The notes beneath the pieces were generated by a model, which made no database searches, was not told where the DNA came from, and worked only from the letters and a program-made list of their open reading frames with translations. From the NCBI GenBank assembly GCA_041913505.1, contig JAYSFC010000063.1:1-20057 (forward strand): a stretch of 20,057 nt of DNA, given 5' to 3'. The position numbers were made by a program, and so were the translations under genes. Shown one piece after another: positions 7,851-13,809 of this stretch (position 1 is the first letter of the stretch; each line of letters starts with the position of its first letter). Source of the stretch: JAYSFC01 sp041913505. Its GTDB lineage: Bacteria; Pseudomonadota; Gammaproteobacteria; Burkholderiales; Burkholderiaceae_C.

Positions 7851-8414
7851 TCAGTCCAGATCGACCTGGACCCAGGCGCCGAAGGCCGGTGCGGGCGCGT
7901 TCCATTGCTGCGCTGTGGGCAAGGCGCCCGGCGGCGTGGCCTGGAGCCAGTGCACGCAGCGCGCCACGCCCGCGTGCGTGATCCAGGCCTGGTCCGGGCC
8001 TGCATGCCGGGCGTGCTGCAGCGCGGCCTGCACGCGCTGCAGCATGGCGTCGAGGTTTTCGCCGCCGCCGGGGCGGTAGTGCGCGAAGCGGTCCGTCCAG
8101 TCGTCGTAGTCGGCCGCGGCGATCATGTCCCAGCGCTGGCCTTCCCAGGCGCCAAAGTCGAATTCGGCGAGCCGGTGGTCCGCGCTCAAGGGTAAATCGG
8201 GCCGCAGCGCTTGCAGGGCCTGCGCAAGCTGCTCGCATCTTTGGAGCGGCGAGTGGCGCACGGGGATGCCTGTGGGCAGGGCACGGGCCAGGGCTTGCGC
8301 GGCGGCGGCGGTGTCGGCGGCATCGGCGGGCACATCAAGCCGGCCGTAGCAGGTGCCGGGTGGCACGAGCGGCGTGGCGTGGCGCACGAGCCAGAGGCGC
8401 CGGCTGCCTGCCAT
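7851..8414 (-). CDS. cobC: Histidine phosphatase, probable alpha-ribazole phosphatase (CobC-like)
   Basis: The 187-residue protein belongs to the histidine phosphatase superfamily. It has an N-terminal LVRHATPLVPPGTCYGRLD motif with the phospho-acceptor His12 and an RHA in place of the more usual RHG. The acidic segment LAEFDFGAWEG (Glu84) and the second histidine in WITHAGVARC (His147) follow. The GxCYGxxD motif after the first histidine is typical of alpha-ribazole-5'-phosphate phosphatases. The ATG at 8414 shares its A with the cobS stop (TGATG), and CobS makes exactly the phosphorylated product this enzyme would dephosphorylate. Context therefore supports a role in the last steps of cobalamin nucleotide-loop assembly. 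A broader phosphatase role cannot be excluded. Confidence 0.85.
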   Translation of the reverse strand: MAGSRRLWLVRHATPLVPPGTCYGRLDVPADAADTAAAAQALARALPTGIPVRHSPLQRCEQLAQALQALRPDLPLSADHRLAEFDFGAWEGQRWDMIAAADYDDWTDRFAHYRPGGGENLDAMLQRVQAALQHARHAGPDQAWITHAGVARCVHWLQATPPGALPTAQQWNAPAPAFGAWVQVDLD

Positions 8415-9217
8415 CAGCGCCCCAGGGTGAGTGCGGCGCCGAGGTAGAACGCGATCTCGCCCACCTGCTGCGTGGCGCCCAGGCAGTCGCCCGTGAAGCC
8501 GCCCAGGCGGCGTGCGAAGCCCCGGCGCATCCACGCGGCGGCAAGGGCGCTGGCCACAAGACCTGCTATCAAAAATGGAGCTGACTGCGCCCAGGCCACA
8601 AGCACAGCGGGCGCAACGCACCACACAACGGCCGCCGCGAGCGCGCGTGCGCTGATCTGGTCTGCGAGCGGCTTGCTCTTGGAGCGCGCCGTGTCGCCCA
8701 CGTGCGGCAGGCTGCGCACGATGAAGAGCGGCCACAGCCGCGAGAGCACGTGCGCCCCCCCGAGGGCCGCGAGCGCCGTGGCCAGGCCATGCGCGCCCAG
8801 CAGGGCGAGCAGGGCGAGCTTGGCCGCGAGCGCGAGCACCAGCGCCATCGCGCCGTAGGCGCCGATGCGCGAGTCCTTCATGATGTCGAGCGCCCGTTCG
8901 CGGTCCGCGCTGCCGCCCAGGCCATCGGCCACGTCGGCCAGGCCGTCCTCGTGGAAGCCCCCCGTCAGCAGCACGGTGGCTATTGTGGAGCCCACAGCTG
9001 CCACGGCGCCTGCCCAGGGGTTGGGTGCCAGCAGGGTGGCGAGCGCCGCGTATACGGCCACGGCCACGGCGGCGGCGATCCAGCCCACACCCGGGAAATG
9101 CGCGCTGCTCGCGCGCAGCATGGCGGGGCTGTAGCCCACCCAGGCGGCAAGCCGCCCCGTGACGGGGATGCGCGTGAAGAACTGGACGGCCAGCAGATAG
9201 TGGCGCAGGGCTTGCAT
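8414..9217 (-). CDS. cobS: CobS, adenosylcobinamide-GDP ribazoletransferase
   Basis: This integral membrane enzyme joins adenosylcobinamide-GDP and alpha-ribazole (phosphate), giving cobalamin (phosphate). The 267-residue protein begins with the family-typical LLAVQFFTRIPV, has several hydrophobic helices, and carries the conserved acidic motif GFHEDGLADVADGLGG at 87-102 followed by DIMKDSRIGAYG at 111-122, which contribute metal and substrate binding in the family. It overlaps the cobC-like gene by one base. No Shine-Dalgarno sequence is obvious. Inside the gene, at about 8563-8585, is a short AT-rich patch unlike the surrounding sequence, without breaking the frame. Other cobalamin genes are not in the window. 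Confidence 0.95.
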   Translation of the reverse strand: MQALRHYLLAVQFFTRIPVTGRLAAWVGYSPAMLRASSAHFPGVGWIAAAVAVAVYAALATLLAPNPWAGAVAAVGSTIATVLLTGGFHEDGLADVADGLGGSADRERALDIMKDSRIGAYGAMALVLALAAKLALLALLGAHGLATALAALGGAHVLSRLWPLFIVRSLPHVGDTARSKSKPLADQISARALAAAVVWCVAPAVLVAWAQSAPFLIAGLVASALAAAWMRRGFARRLGGFTGDCLGATQQVGEIAFYLGAALTLGR

Positions 9218-9270
9218 GCTCTGAACTTGATAGCTACCTGGGTCCGTGGAATGCGCGTGTACGGCCTTCT

Positions 9271-10836
9271 TTATGCCGGACTGGCCTGCAGGAACAGCCG
9301 GTAGGCCGGGTTCTGCGTCTCCTCGACATGCGGGTAGCCCAGCGTGGCGAGAAAGGCATCGAACGCAGCGGCGTCGCCCGGCGGCACCTGCATGCCCACG
9401 AGGATGCGGCCATAGTCCGCGCCCTGGTTGCGGTAGTGGAACAGCGAGATGTTCCAGGTGGGCTGCATGAGGCTCAGGAACTTGAGCAGCGCGCCGGGTC
9501 GCTCGGGGAACACGAAGCGCAGCAGGCGCTCGTCCTGCGCGAGCTGCGAGCGGCCGCCCACGAGGTGGCGCAGGTGCTCCTTGGCGAGTTCGTCGTGCGT
9601 GAGGTCCAGCGCCTCGAAGCCCTGGCGCTGGAAGGTCTTGGCGAGCTTTTCCGATTCGCCCTTGCCATGCGTGGTGAGGCCCACGAACACGTGGGCGCGC
9701 GTGGCGTCGCTGATGCGGTAGTTGAACTCGGTCACGTTGCGCGGGCCGCCGGGCAGCTGGCCCACCACTTCGCAGAAGCGCCGGAAGCTGCCGCGCGCCT
9801 CTGGGATGGTGACGGCGAGCAGGGCCTCGCGCTCCTCGCCCACCTCGGCGCGCTCGGCCACGAAGCGCAGGCGGTCGAAGTTCATGTTGGCGCCGCAGAG
9901 GATGGCGGCGTAGGTCTCGCCCTTGGTCTTGTGCCGCGCCACGTACTGCTTGATGGCGGCCACGGCCAGTGCACCCGCCGGCTCGACGATGCTGCGCGTG
10001 TCCACGAAGACATCCTTGATGGCGGCGCAGACGGCGTCGGTATCGACGATCACATAGTCGTCCACGAGGTCGTGCGCGATGCGGAAGGTCTCTTCGCCCA
10101 CGAGCTTGACGGCCGTGCCGTCGGAGAACAGGCCTACATCGGGCAACGTAACGCGCTCGTGCGCGCGCACGGACTGGGCCATGGCGTCGGAGTCGTTCAT
10201 CTGGACGCCGATCACCTTGATCTCGGGCCGCACGGCCTTGATGTAGTTGGCCACGCCGCTGATGAGCCCGCCGCCGCCGATGGCCACGAACACCGCGTCG
10301 AGCTGGTGGCTGCCCAGGCTTTGCAGCTGGCGCAGGATCTCCATGGCGATGGTGCCCTGGCCCGCGATCACGTCAGGGTCGTCGAAGGGGTGCACGAAGG
10401 TCAGGCCTTGCTCTTTTTCAAGCCGCGCCGCGTGCTGGTAGGCGTCGGAGTAGCTCTCGCCGTGCAGCACGACCTCGCCGCCGAAGCCCTGCACGGCGTC
10501 GATCTTGACCTGCGGCGTGGTGGTGGGCATGACCACCACGGCGCGCGTGCCGAGCTTGCGTGCGCTCAGGGCCACGCCTTGGGCGTGGTTGCCGGCCGAG
10601 GCGCAGATCACCCCCTTGTGCAACTGCTCGGGCGTGAGCTGGGCCATCTTGTTGTAGGCACCGCGCAGCTTGAAGCTGAACACGGGCTGCTGGTCCTCGC
10701 GCTTGAGCAGCACCTTGTTGTGCAGGCGGCGGCTCAGCGCCTTGGCGGGCTGCAGATCGGACTCCACGGCCACGTCGTAGACGCGCGCGGTGAGGATCTT
10801 CTTCAGGTAGTCGGCGGGGGACAGGGGCTGGGTCAT
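9271..10836 (-). CDS. ilvA: IlvA, biosynthetic threonine ammonia-lyase
   Basis: IlvA is a PLP enzyme converting L-threonine to 2-oxobutanoate and ammonia, the committed step of isoleucine synthesis. The 521-residue length matches the long biosynthetic form. The PLP lysine is Lys56 in PVFSFKLRGAYNK. SAGNHAQG (80-87) is present, and the phosphate-binding glycine loop is GGGG 187-190. The C-terminal third carries two ACT-like regulatory domains (one near 340-415 with LLAVTIPEARGSFRRFCEV, another near 430-515 with RFVFPERPGALLKFL), which in the family bind isoleucine and valine. MTQPLSPADYLKKIL is a typical N-terminus, although no clear ribosome site precedes ATG 10836. In-frame ATGs at 10886/10883 are considered less likely. 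A probable attenuator lies upstream. Confidence 0.97.
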   Translation of the reverse strand: MTQPLSPADYLKKILTARVYDVAVESDLQPAKALSRRLHNKVLLKREDQQPVFSFKLRGAYNKMAQLTPEQLHKGVICASAGNHAQGVALSARKLGTRAVVVMPTTTPQVKIDAVQGFGGEVVLHGESYSDAYQHAARLEKEQGLTFVHPFDDPDVIAGQGTIAMEILRQLQSLGSHQLDAVFVAIGGGGLISGVANYIKAVRPEIKVIGVQMNDSDAMAQSVRAHERVTLPDVGLFSDGTAVKLVGEETFRIAHDLVDDYVIVDTDAVCAAIKDVFVDTRSIVEPAGALAVAAIKQYVARHKTKGETYAAILCGANMNFDRLRFVAERAEVGEEREALLAVTIPEARGSFRRFCEVVGQLPGGPRNVTEFNYRISDATRAHVFVGLTTHGKGESEKLAKTFQRQGFEALDLTHDELAKEHLRHLVGGRSQLAQDERLLRFVFPERPGALLKFLSLMQPTWNISLFHYRNQGADYGRILVGMQVPPGDAAAFDAFLATLGYPHVEETQNPAYRLFLQASPA

Positions 10837-10954
10837 GGTGGGGGGCGCAAATCGGGCCCGGTGGTGCGCGGGCCGGGCCGTCATCATAGGCTCTGCGCGT
10901 TCCCTACCCGGGCGGCGCGCGGGCGTGAAGCCCCGGGGCCAAGGGGCTGCGGGC

Positions 10955-10987
10955 AAAAAAAAGCCCCAAGCCGTGAAGCTCGGGGCT
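10955..10987 (-). terminator. Intrinsic terminator / attenuator in the ilvA leader
   Basis: On the minus strand AGCCCCGAGC (10987-10978) pairs with GCTTGGGGCT (10971-10962) over 10 bp with one G-T wobble. The loop is six bases, and a run of eight T follows (10962-10955). No minus-strand gene ends here: the neighbour to the right is the plus-strand OsmC gene. The terminator therefore sits in the ilvA 5' leader, where it would act as an attenuator. A second, weaker AGCCCC/GGGGCT hairpin (10948-10943 with 10934-10929) follows without a T run. The remaining bases to ilvA at 10836 show no clear ribosome site. Confidence 0.8.
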
Positions 10988-10992
10988 GAATC

Positions 10993-11040
10993 CACCGTTA
11001 GAGGAGGTGGAGGAGACAAACGGTGCGCAACGGGTTGCGC
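10993..11040 (-). promoter_or_regulatory. Two adjacent leader hairpins around the Leu codons
   Basis: Hairpin A has 7-bp arms GCGCAAC/GTTGCGC (11040-11034 and 11031-11025, minus strand) with a two-base loop. Hairpin B has 7-bp arms CACCGTT/AACGGTG (11025-11019 and 10999-10993) and its loop contains all four Leu codons. Both lie directly 5' of the terminator. A CCCAAGC upstream (about 11043-11037) can pair with GCTTGGG in the terminator's 3' arm, an arrangement that would be an antiterminator competing with hairpin A. The pairings are visible; the switching mechanism is inferred. Confidence 0.5.
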
Positions 11041-11084
11041 TTGGGCGTATTGTAGCGCGATTCATGCTGCGTTGCAGCAAACAA
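10998..11084 (-). CDS. Candidate ilvA leader peptide (28 codons, Leu-rich end)
   Basis: A short open frame starts with TTG 11084, preceded at six bases by a consensus Shine-Dalgarno AGGAGG (11091-11096, minus strand), and ends TVCLLHLL-stop. The last five sense codons are CTC CTC CAC CTC CTC, then TAA. An intrinsic terminator begins 10 bases after the stop, and ilvA lies beyond it on the same strand. This is the layout of an amino-acid-responsive leader peptide, here with leucine as the sensed residue and no Ile codon. A shorter version from TTG 11030 (MRTVCLLHLL) would fit the downstream promoter candidate. No peptide or expression evidence is available; the role is inferred from arrangement. 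Confidence 0.55.
   Translation of the reverse strand: MFAATQHESRYNTPKRNPLRTVCLLHLL
11049..11076 (-). promoter_or_regulatory. Candidate sigma-70 promoter for the ilvA leader
   Basis: On the minus strand TACAAT (11054-11049) matches five of six -10 positions. A poor -35, CTGCAA, lies 17 bases upstream. Transcription would start near 11042, after the SD and TTG of the 28-codon leader ORF, so that ORF would need another promoter further right (a weak TTTCTG-17-TAATTG occurs at 11147-11119). The two options imply different leader peptides. Confidence 0.35.
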
Positions 11085-11157
11085 GGCCTTCCTCCTGCAA
11101 GGGGCCGTTTTTCTGTTGCAATTACGCACCACCCTCTCATTCAGAAAGCACAACACT

Positions 11158-11607
11158 ATGGAATGCACAGTCAGCTGGACCGGCGCGAGCGGCACGCGCT
11201 CGGGCATGGGCTTCGTCGCGGAAACGGGCAGCGGCCATGTCCTGGCCATGGACGGCGCGCCCGATGCGGCCAACCCGGCCAATGGCGGCCAGAACCTCGC
11301 GCCGCGCCCCATGGAGACCGTGCTGGCCGGCACCGGCGGCTGCACGGCCTACGATGTGGTGCTGATCCTCAAGCGTGGCCGCCACGACGTGCGCGGCTGC
11401 AGCGTCAAGCTCACGTCGGAGCGCGCGGCCGTCGATCCCAAGGTGTTCACCAGGATCCACATGCAGTTCACGGTCACGGGCAAGGGCATTCCAGCGGCGG
11501 CCGTGGAGCGGGCGATCGCGATGAGCCACGAGAAATACTGCTCGGCCAGCATCATGCTCGGCAAGACGGCCGAGATCACCACCGGCTTTGACATCGTCGA
11601 GGCCTGA
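11158..11607 (+). CDS. OsmC/Ohr-superfamily protein, YhfA-like
   Basis: The 149-residue protein matches the OsmC superfamily, and within it the YhfA-like branch rather than Ohr. It has SGHVLAMDG, RPMETVLAGTGGCTAYDVV with Cys62, KLTSERAAVDPKVFTRIHM, and HEKYCSASIMLGKTAEI with Cys128. The two cysteines are in the positions of the redox pair that reduces hydroperoxides in characterised members; the natural substrate of the YhfA branch is not established. The start is ATG 11158, with only a weak purine stretch (AGAAAG) upstream. Its 5' region overlaps the ilvA leader region on the other strand. It converges with coq7, with 20 bases between stops and no terminator seen. Confidence 0.92.
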   Translation: MECTVSWTGASGTRSGMGFVAETGSGHVLAMDGAPDAANPANGGQNLAPRPMETVLAGTGGCTAYDVVLILKRGRHDVRGCSVKLTSERAAVDPKVFTRIHMQFTVTGKGIPAAAVERAIAMSHEKYCSASIMLGKTAEITTGFDIVEA

Positions 11608-11627
11608 CCTCTCGGCGGCAATCCCTC

Positions 11628-12248
11628 TTATAGATAGTGGGCCGTGGTCGTCATGACCTTGGCGGCGGCCCGCATCAGGGCTTTGGCGACGGGCGGGAGT
11701 TCCTGCGCGCCCGCGGCCTGCGCCTGTGTGGCATGGCGCTCCTCGTCCGCCTGCATGCGCGTGACCACGGCGCGCGAGGCCTGGTCGACCTCGGGCAGGC
11801 GGCCGAGATGGCCCTGCAGGTGTGCGGACACCTGGCGCTCGGTTTCCACCACGAATCCCAGGCTGGTGCGGTCGCTGACCTTGGCGGCGGCCAGCCCCAC
11901 GGCGAAGGCGCCGGCGAACCACAGGGGGTTGAGCAGGCTCGGGCGGTCGCCCAGGGCATCCAGGCGCTCGCGGGTCCAGGCGAGGTGGTCGGTCTCCTCG
12001 CGGGCCGCTTCCAGAAGGTGCGCGCGCAGCCGTGGATCGCGCGTGACGGTGGCCTGGGACAGGTAGAGCGCCTGGGCGCAAATTTCACCAACGTGATTGA
12101 CGCGCATCAGAGCACCGCTTAGGCGGCGCTCGTCGTCTGAAAGATCGGCCTGCCGCGCGCAGGCGCGCGCAGGGGAGTCTTCTTGGGCACGGGGGCGTGC
12201 AAAGAGGGTGCGCAGGGCAGCATCGGCCGTGTTCAATAGCGAATCCAT
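11628..12248 (-). CDS. coq7: Coq7-type demethoxyubiquinone hydroxylase
   Basis: Coq7 is a membrane-associated ferritin-like di-iron monooxygenase that adds the last ring hydroxyl in ubiquinone synthesis. The 206-residue product has the expected helices and ligands: GEICAQALYLSQ (Glu55), EETDHLAW with Glu85 and His88, VVETERQVSAHLQ (Glu135/137), and ADEERHATQAQ with Glu169 and His172. The hydrophobic stretch LNPLWFAGAFAVGLAA is the usual membrane-contact region. The frame is open further upstream, but MDSLLNTADAALRTLF at ATG 12248 is a normal start. It is read away from porin 1 across a 308-base intergenic region. Confidence 0.95.
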   Translation of the reverse strand: MDSLLNTADAALRTLFARPRAQEDSPARACARQADLSDDERRLSGALMRVNHVGEICAQALYLSQATVTRDPRLRAHLLEAAREETDHLAWTRERLDALGDRPSLLNPLWFAGAFAVGLAAAKVSDRTSLGFVVETERQVSAHLQGHLGRLPEVDQASRAVVTRMQADEERHATQAQAAGAQELPPVAKALMRAAAKVMTTTAHYL

Positions 12249-12365
12249 GGTGTTCTGTGAAGAGGGTGAATCGCTACAAAAGTTGCGCGATGAGGTTTGT
12301 AGAGAGATGTTGCTGCCAGAGCGTGCTGCGCCTGGCAAAAGCCCCTGGAGGTGGTCGGGGTTGCG

Positions 12366-12377
12366 GTGTTGCAACAC
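12366..12377. repeat. 12-bp perfect palindrome between coq7 and porin 1
   Basis: GTGTTGCAACAC is a perfect dyad located 118 bases from the coq7 start and 180 bases from the porin 1 start. It is flanked by further GTTGC/GCAAC half-repeats. It may be an operator for either gene, but no regulator can be named. Apart from this and the porin promoter, nothing else is recognised in the 12249-12556 intergenic region. Confidence 0.45.
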
Positions 12378-12420
12378 AGCAACGAAATTCGCCGTTCGAC
12401 GCCATTGTGAGGGAATTTCT

Positions 12421-12449
12421 TTGCGAAACCCAGCCGCGTCTGGTGCAAT
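12421..12449 (+). promoter_or_regulatory. Candidate promoter for porin 1
   Basis: TTGCGA (12421-12426) and TGCAAT (12444-12449) are separated by 17 bases, giving a plausible sigma-70 promoter and a leader of about 100 bases. The gene's ribosome site is GGAG at 12543-12546, about ten bases before ATG 12557. This is inferred from sequence only. Confidence 0.4.
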
Positions 12450-12556
12450 AGGAGCAACTTCCCCATCAGGAGGTTGGCCCGGGACCGGCGGACTTTTAGG
12501 TGCTGCACCCCCAATCTCCGACCGGCGCCCTCTGTTAAACCTTGGAGTAACTCGCA

Positions 12557-13597
12557 ATGAAAAAATCCCTGCTTGCCCTGGCTGTGCTGGCCGCCTCTGG
12601 CGCTGCTATGGCTCAATCTTCCGTGACCATGTTCGGTATCGTGGACGTGGGCGTGGGCCATGTGTCGGCGACCAACTCGGTGACCGGCGTGACGCAAAGC
12701 GGCAACTCTTCCAGCCGTCTGGGCTTCCGCGGTGTGGAAGATCTGGGTGGCGGCCTGAAGGCTGGCTTCTGGCTCGAAGGCGCGATCTCGCCTGACACCG
12801 GCACTGGCGCTGGCTCTAACGCACCTGGCCCCGGCTTCTCTTTCTCGCGTCGTTCGACCGTGAGCCTGGCTGGCAATTTCGGTGAAGTGCGCCTGGGCCG
12901 CGAACTGGCTGCTGGCTACGACAAGCCCACCTCCTACGATCCTTGGGGCCAGGTTGGCCTCGCTACCCTGCAAGGCTGGACCACCGTGCGCGTGAGCAAC
13001 GGTATCAGCTACCGCACCCCCGCTAACCTGGGCGGCTTCTTCGGTATGGCCCACTACGGCTTCGGCGAAAACGCTGGCAACAACAGCGCTGGCCGTTACT
13101 TCGGTCTGGCTGGTGGCTACGAGAACGGCCCCCTGAGCGTGACCCTGGCTGCTGACCAAGTCAAGGCTGGCGTGGTCAACAACGGCTACAGCAGCGTGAC
13201 CCTGGCCAACGACCTGAAGACCTGGAGCCTGGGTGCTTCGTACGACCTGGGTGTCGTGAAGCCCGCCTTCATCTATCACAGCGAGAAGTCTGGCAGCGTG
13301 AAGAACAACATCTACATGCTGAACGCCACCGCTCCCGTGGGTCCTGGCCGCCTGATCGCTTCGTACGCTCGCTACGACCTGGCTGACAGCAGCAACGACT
13401 CCAACGAGCTGGCTCTGGGCTATGTGTACGACCTGTCCAAGCGCACCGCCATCTATGGCACGTACGCTCACATGAGCAACAAGAACGCCGCAGCCCGCAA
13501 CCTGAACGGCGTGGGTGGCAGCTTCAACACGAACGTGACCGTGGCCCCCGGCCAGAACGTGAACGGCTACCAAGTCGGTATTCGCCACGCTTTCTAA
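12557..13597 (+). CDS. Outer-membrane general porin, Omp32-like
   Basis: The 346-residue precursor has a classical signal peptide (MKKSLLALAVLAASGAAMA|QSS). The mature part opens with VTMFGIVDVGVGHV and contains GFRGVEDLGGGLKAGFWLEG, motifs of the 16-stranded trimeric porins of beta-proteobacteria. The last residues, YQVGIRHAF, end in the C-terminal Phe recognised by the Bam machinery. It would let small, probably anionic, solutes diffuse across the outer membrane. Codons are strongly biased (many GCT, GGT, TCC), unlike the GC-ending usage of neighbours, which suggests very high expression. It has its own promoter and strong terminator, so it is probably monocistronic. Confidence 0.95.
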   Translation: MKKSLLALAVLAASGAAMAQSSVTMFGIVDVGVGHVSATNSVTGVTQSGNSSSRLGFRGVEDLGGGLKAGFWLEGAISPDTGTGAGSNAPGPGFSFSRRSTVSLAGNFGEVRLGRELAAGYDKPTSYDPWGQVGLATLQGWTTVRVSNGISYRTPANLGGFFGMAHYGFGENAGNNSAGRYFGLAGGYENGPLSVTLAADQVKAGVVNNGYSSVTLANDLKTWSLGASYDLGVVKPAFIYHSEKSGSVKNNIYMLNATAPVGPGRLIASYARYDLADSSNDSNELALGYVYDLSKRTAIYGTYAHMSNKNAAARNLNGVGGSFNTNVTVAPGQNVNGYQVGIRHAF

Positions 13598-13633
13598 TGT
13601 GATGCCGGCACATGCCGGCGTTGCCTAGAATGC

Positions 13634-13671
13634 AAAAAGGCCGCCAACCTTCGGGTTGGCGGCCTTTTTTT
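13634..13671 (+). terminator. Strong intrinsic terminator after porin 1
   Basis: GGCCGCCAACC and GGTTGGCGGCC form a perfect 11-bp stem capped by a TTCG tetraloop. It is preceded by AAAAA and followed by seven T, so it could work in both directions. A smaller GCCGGC-ACAT-GCCGGC hairpin without T run lies just before it (13604-13619). Confidence 0.95.
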
Positions 13672-13717
13672 ACCCATGAGGAACTGTCGCCTAGGTAACA
13701 AAACACTAGGGAAAACC

Positions 13718-13796
13718 TCTGTTGTGACGGCGCTATTGGATCTATGCCTTCAATTGAGGGTTTTTTAGAATCAAATCTCCCTCACTTCACAACAGA
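13718..13796. repeat. 10-bp inverted repeat bracketing the porin 2 leader
   Basis: TCTGTTGTGA (13718-13727) and TCACAACAGA (13787-13796) are perfect reverse complements 59 bases apart, ending 13 bases before the porin 2 start codon. A good -10-like TAGAAT (13766-13771) lies between them, without a convincing -35. The pair may be two operator half-sites. The function is not known. Confidence 0.45.
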
Positions 13797-13809
13797 ATGA
13801 GCCAAAACG

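Noticed and set aside
9328..10989. A 553-codon plus-strand open frame opposite ilvA.
   Set aside because: Its composition (His, Val, Gly, Ala, Arg repeats) is that of a complementary-strand shadow; ilvA on the other strand is complete with all motifs.
10837..11019. Longer ilvA product from upstream in-frame starts, including ATG ATG at 10886/10883.
   Set aside because: The extension is Pro/Arg-rich, runs through the terminator hairpin and is unlike any IlvA N-terminus; MTQPLSPADYLKKIL is the usual start.
10998..11020. Reading the plus-strand GAGGAGGTGGAGGAGACAAA as a ribosome site for a plus-strand gene.
   Set aside because: It is the exact complement of the CTC Leu codons of the minus-strand leader, and no credible plus-strand gene starts within a dozen bases; the OsmC gene starts at 11158.
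12233..13588. A 451-codon open frame antisense to porin 1, and a similar 403-codon frame antisense to porin 2 (13771-14982).
   Set aside because: They lie over clearly real porin genes, have low-complexity His/Val/Ala-rich composition typical of high-GC shadow frames, and match no recognisable domain.
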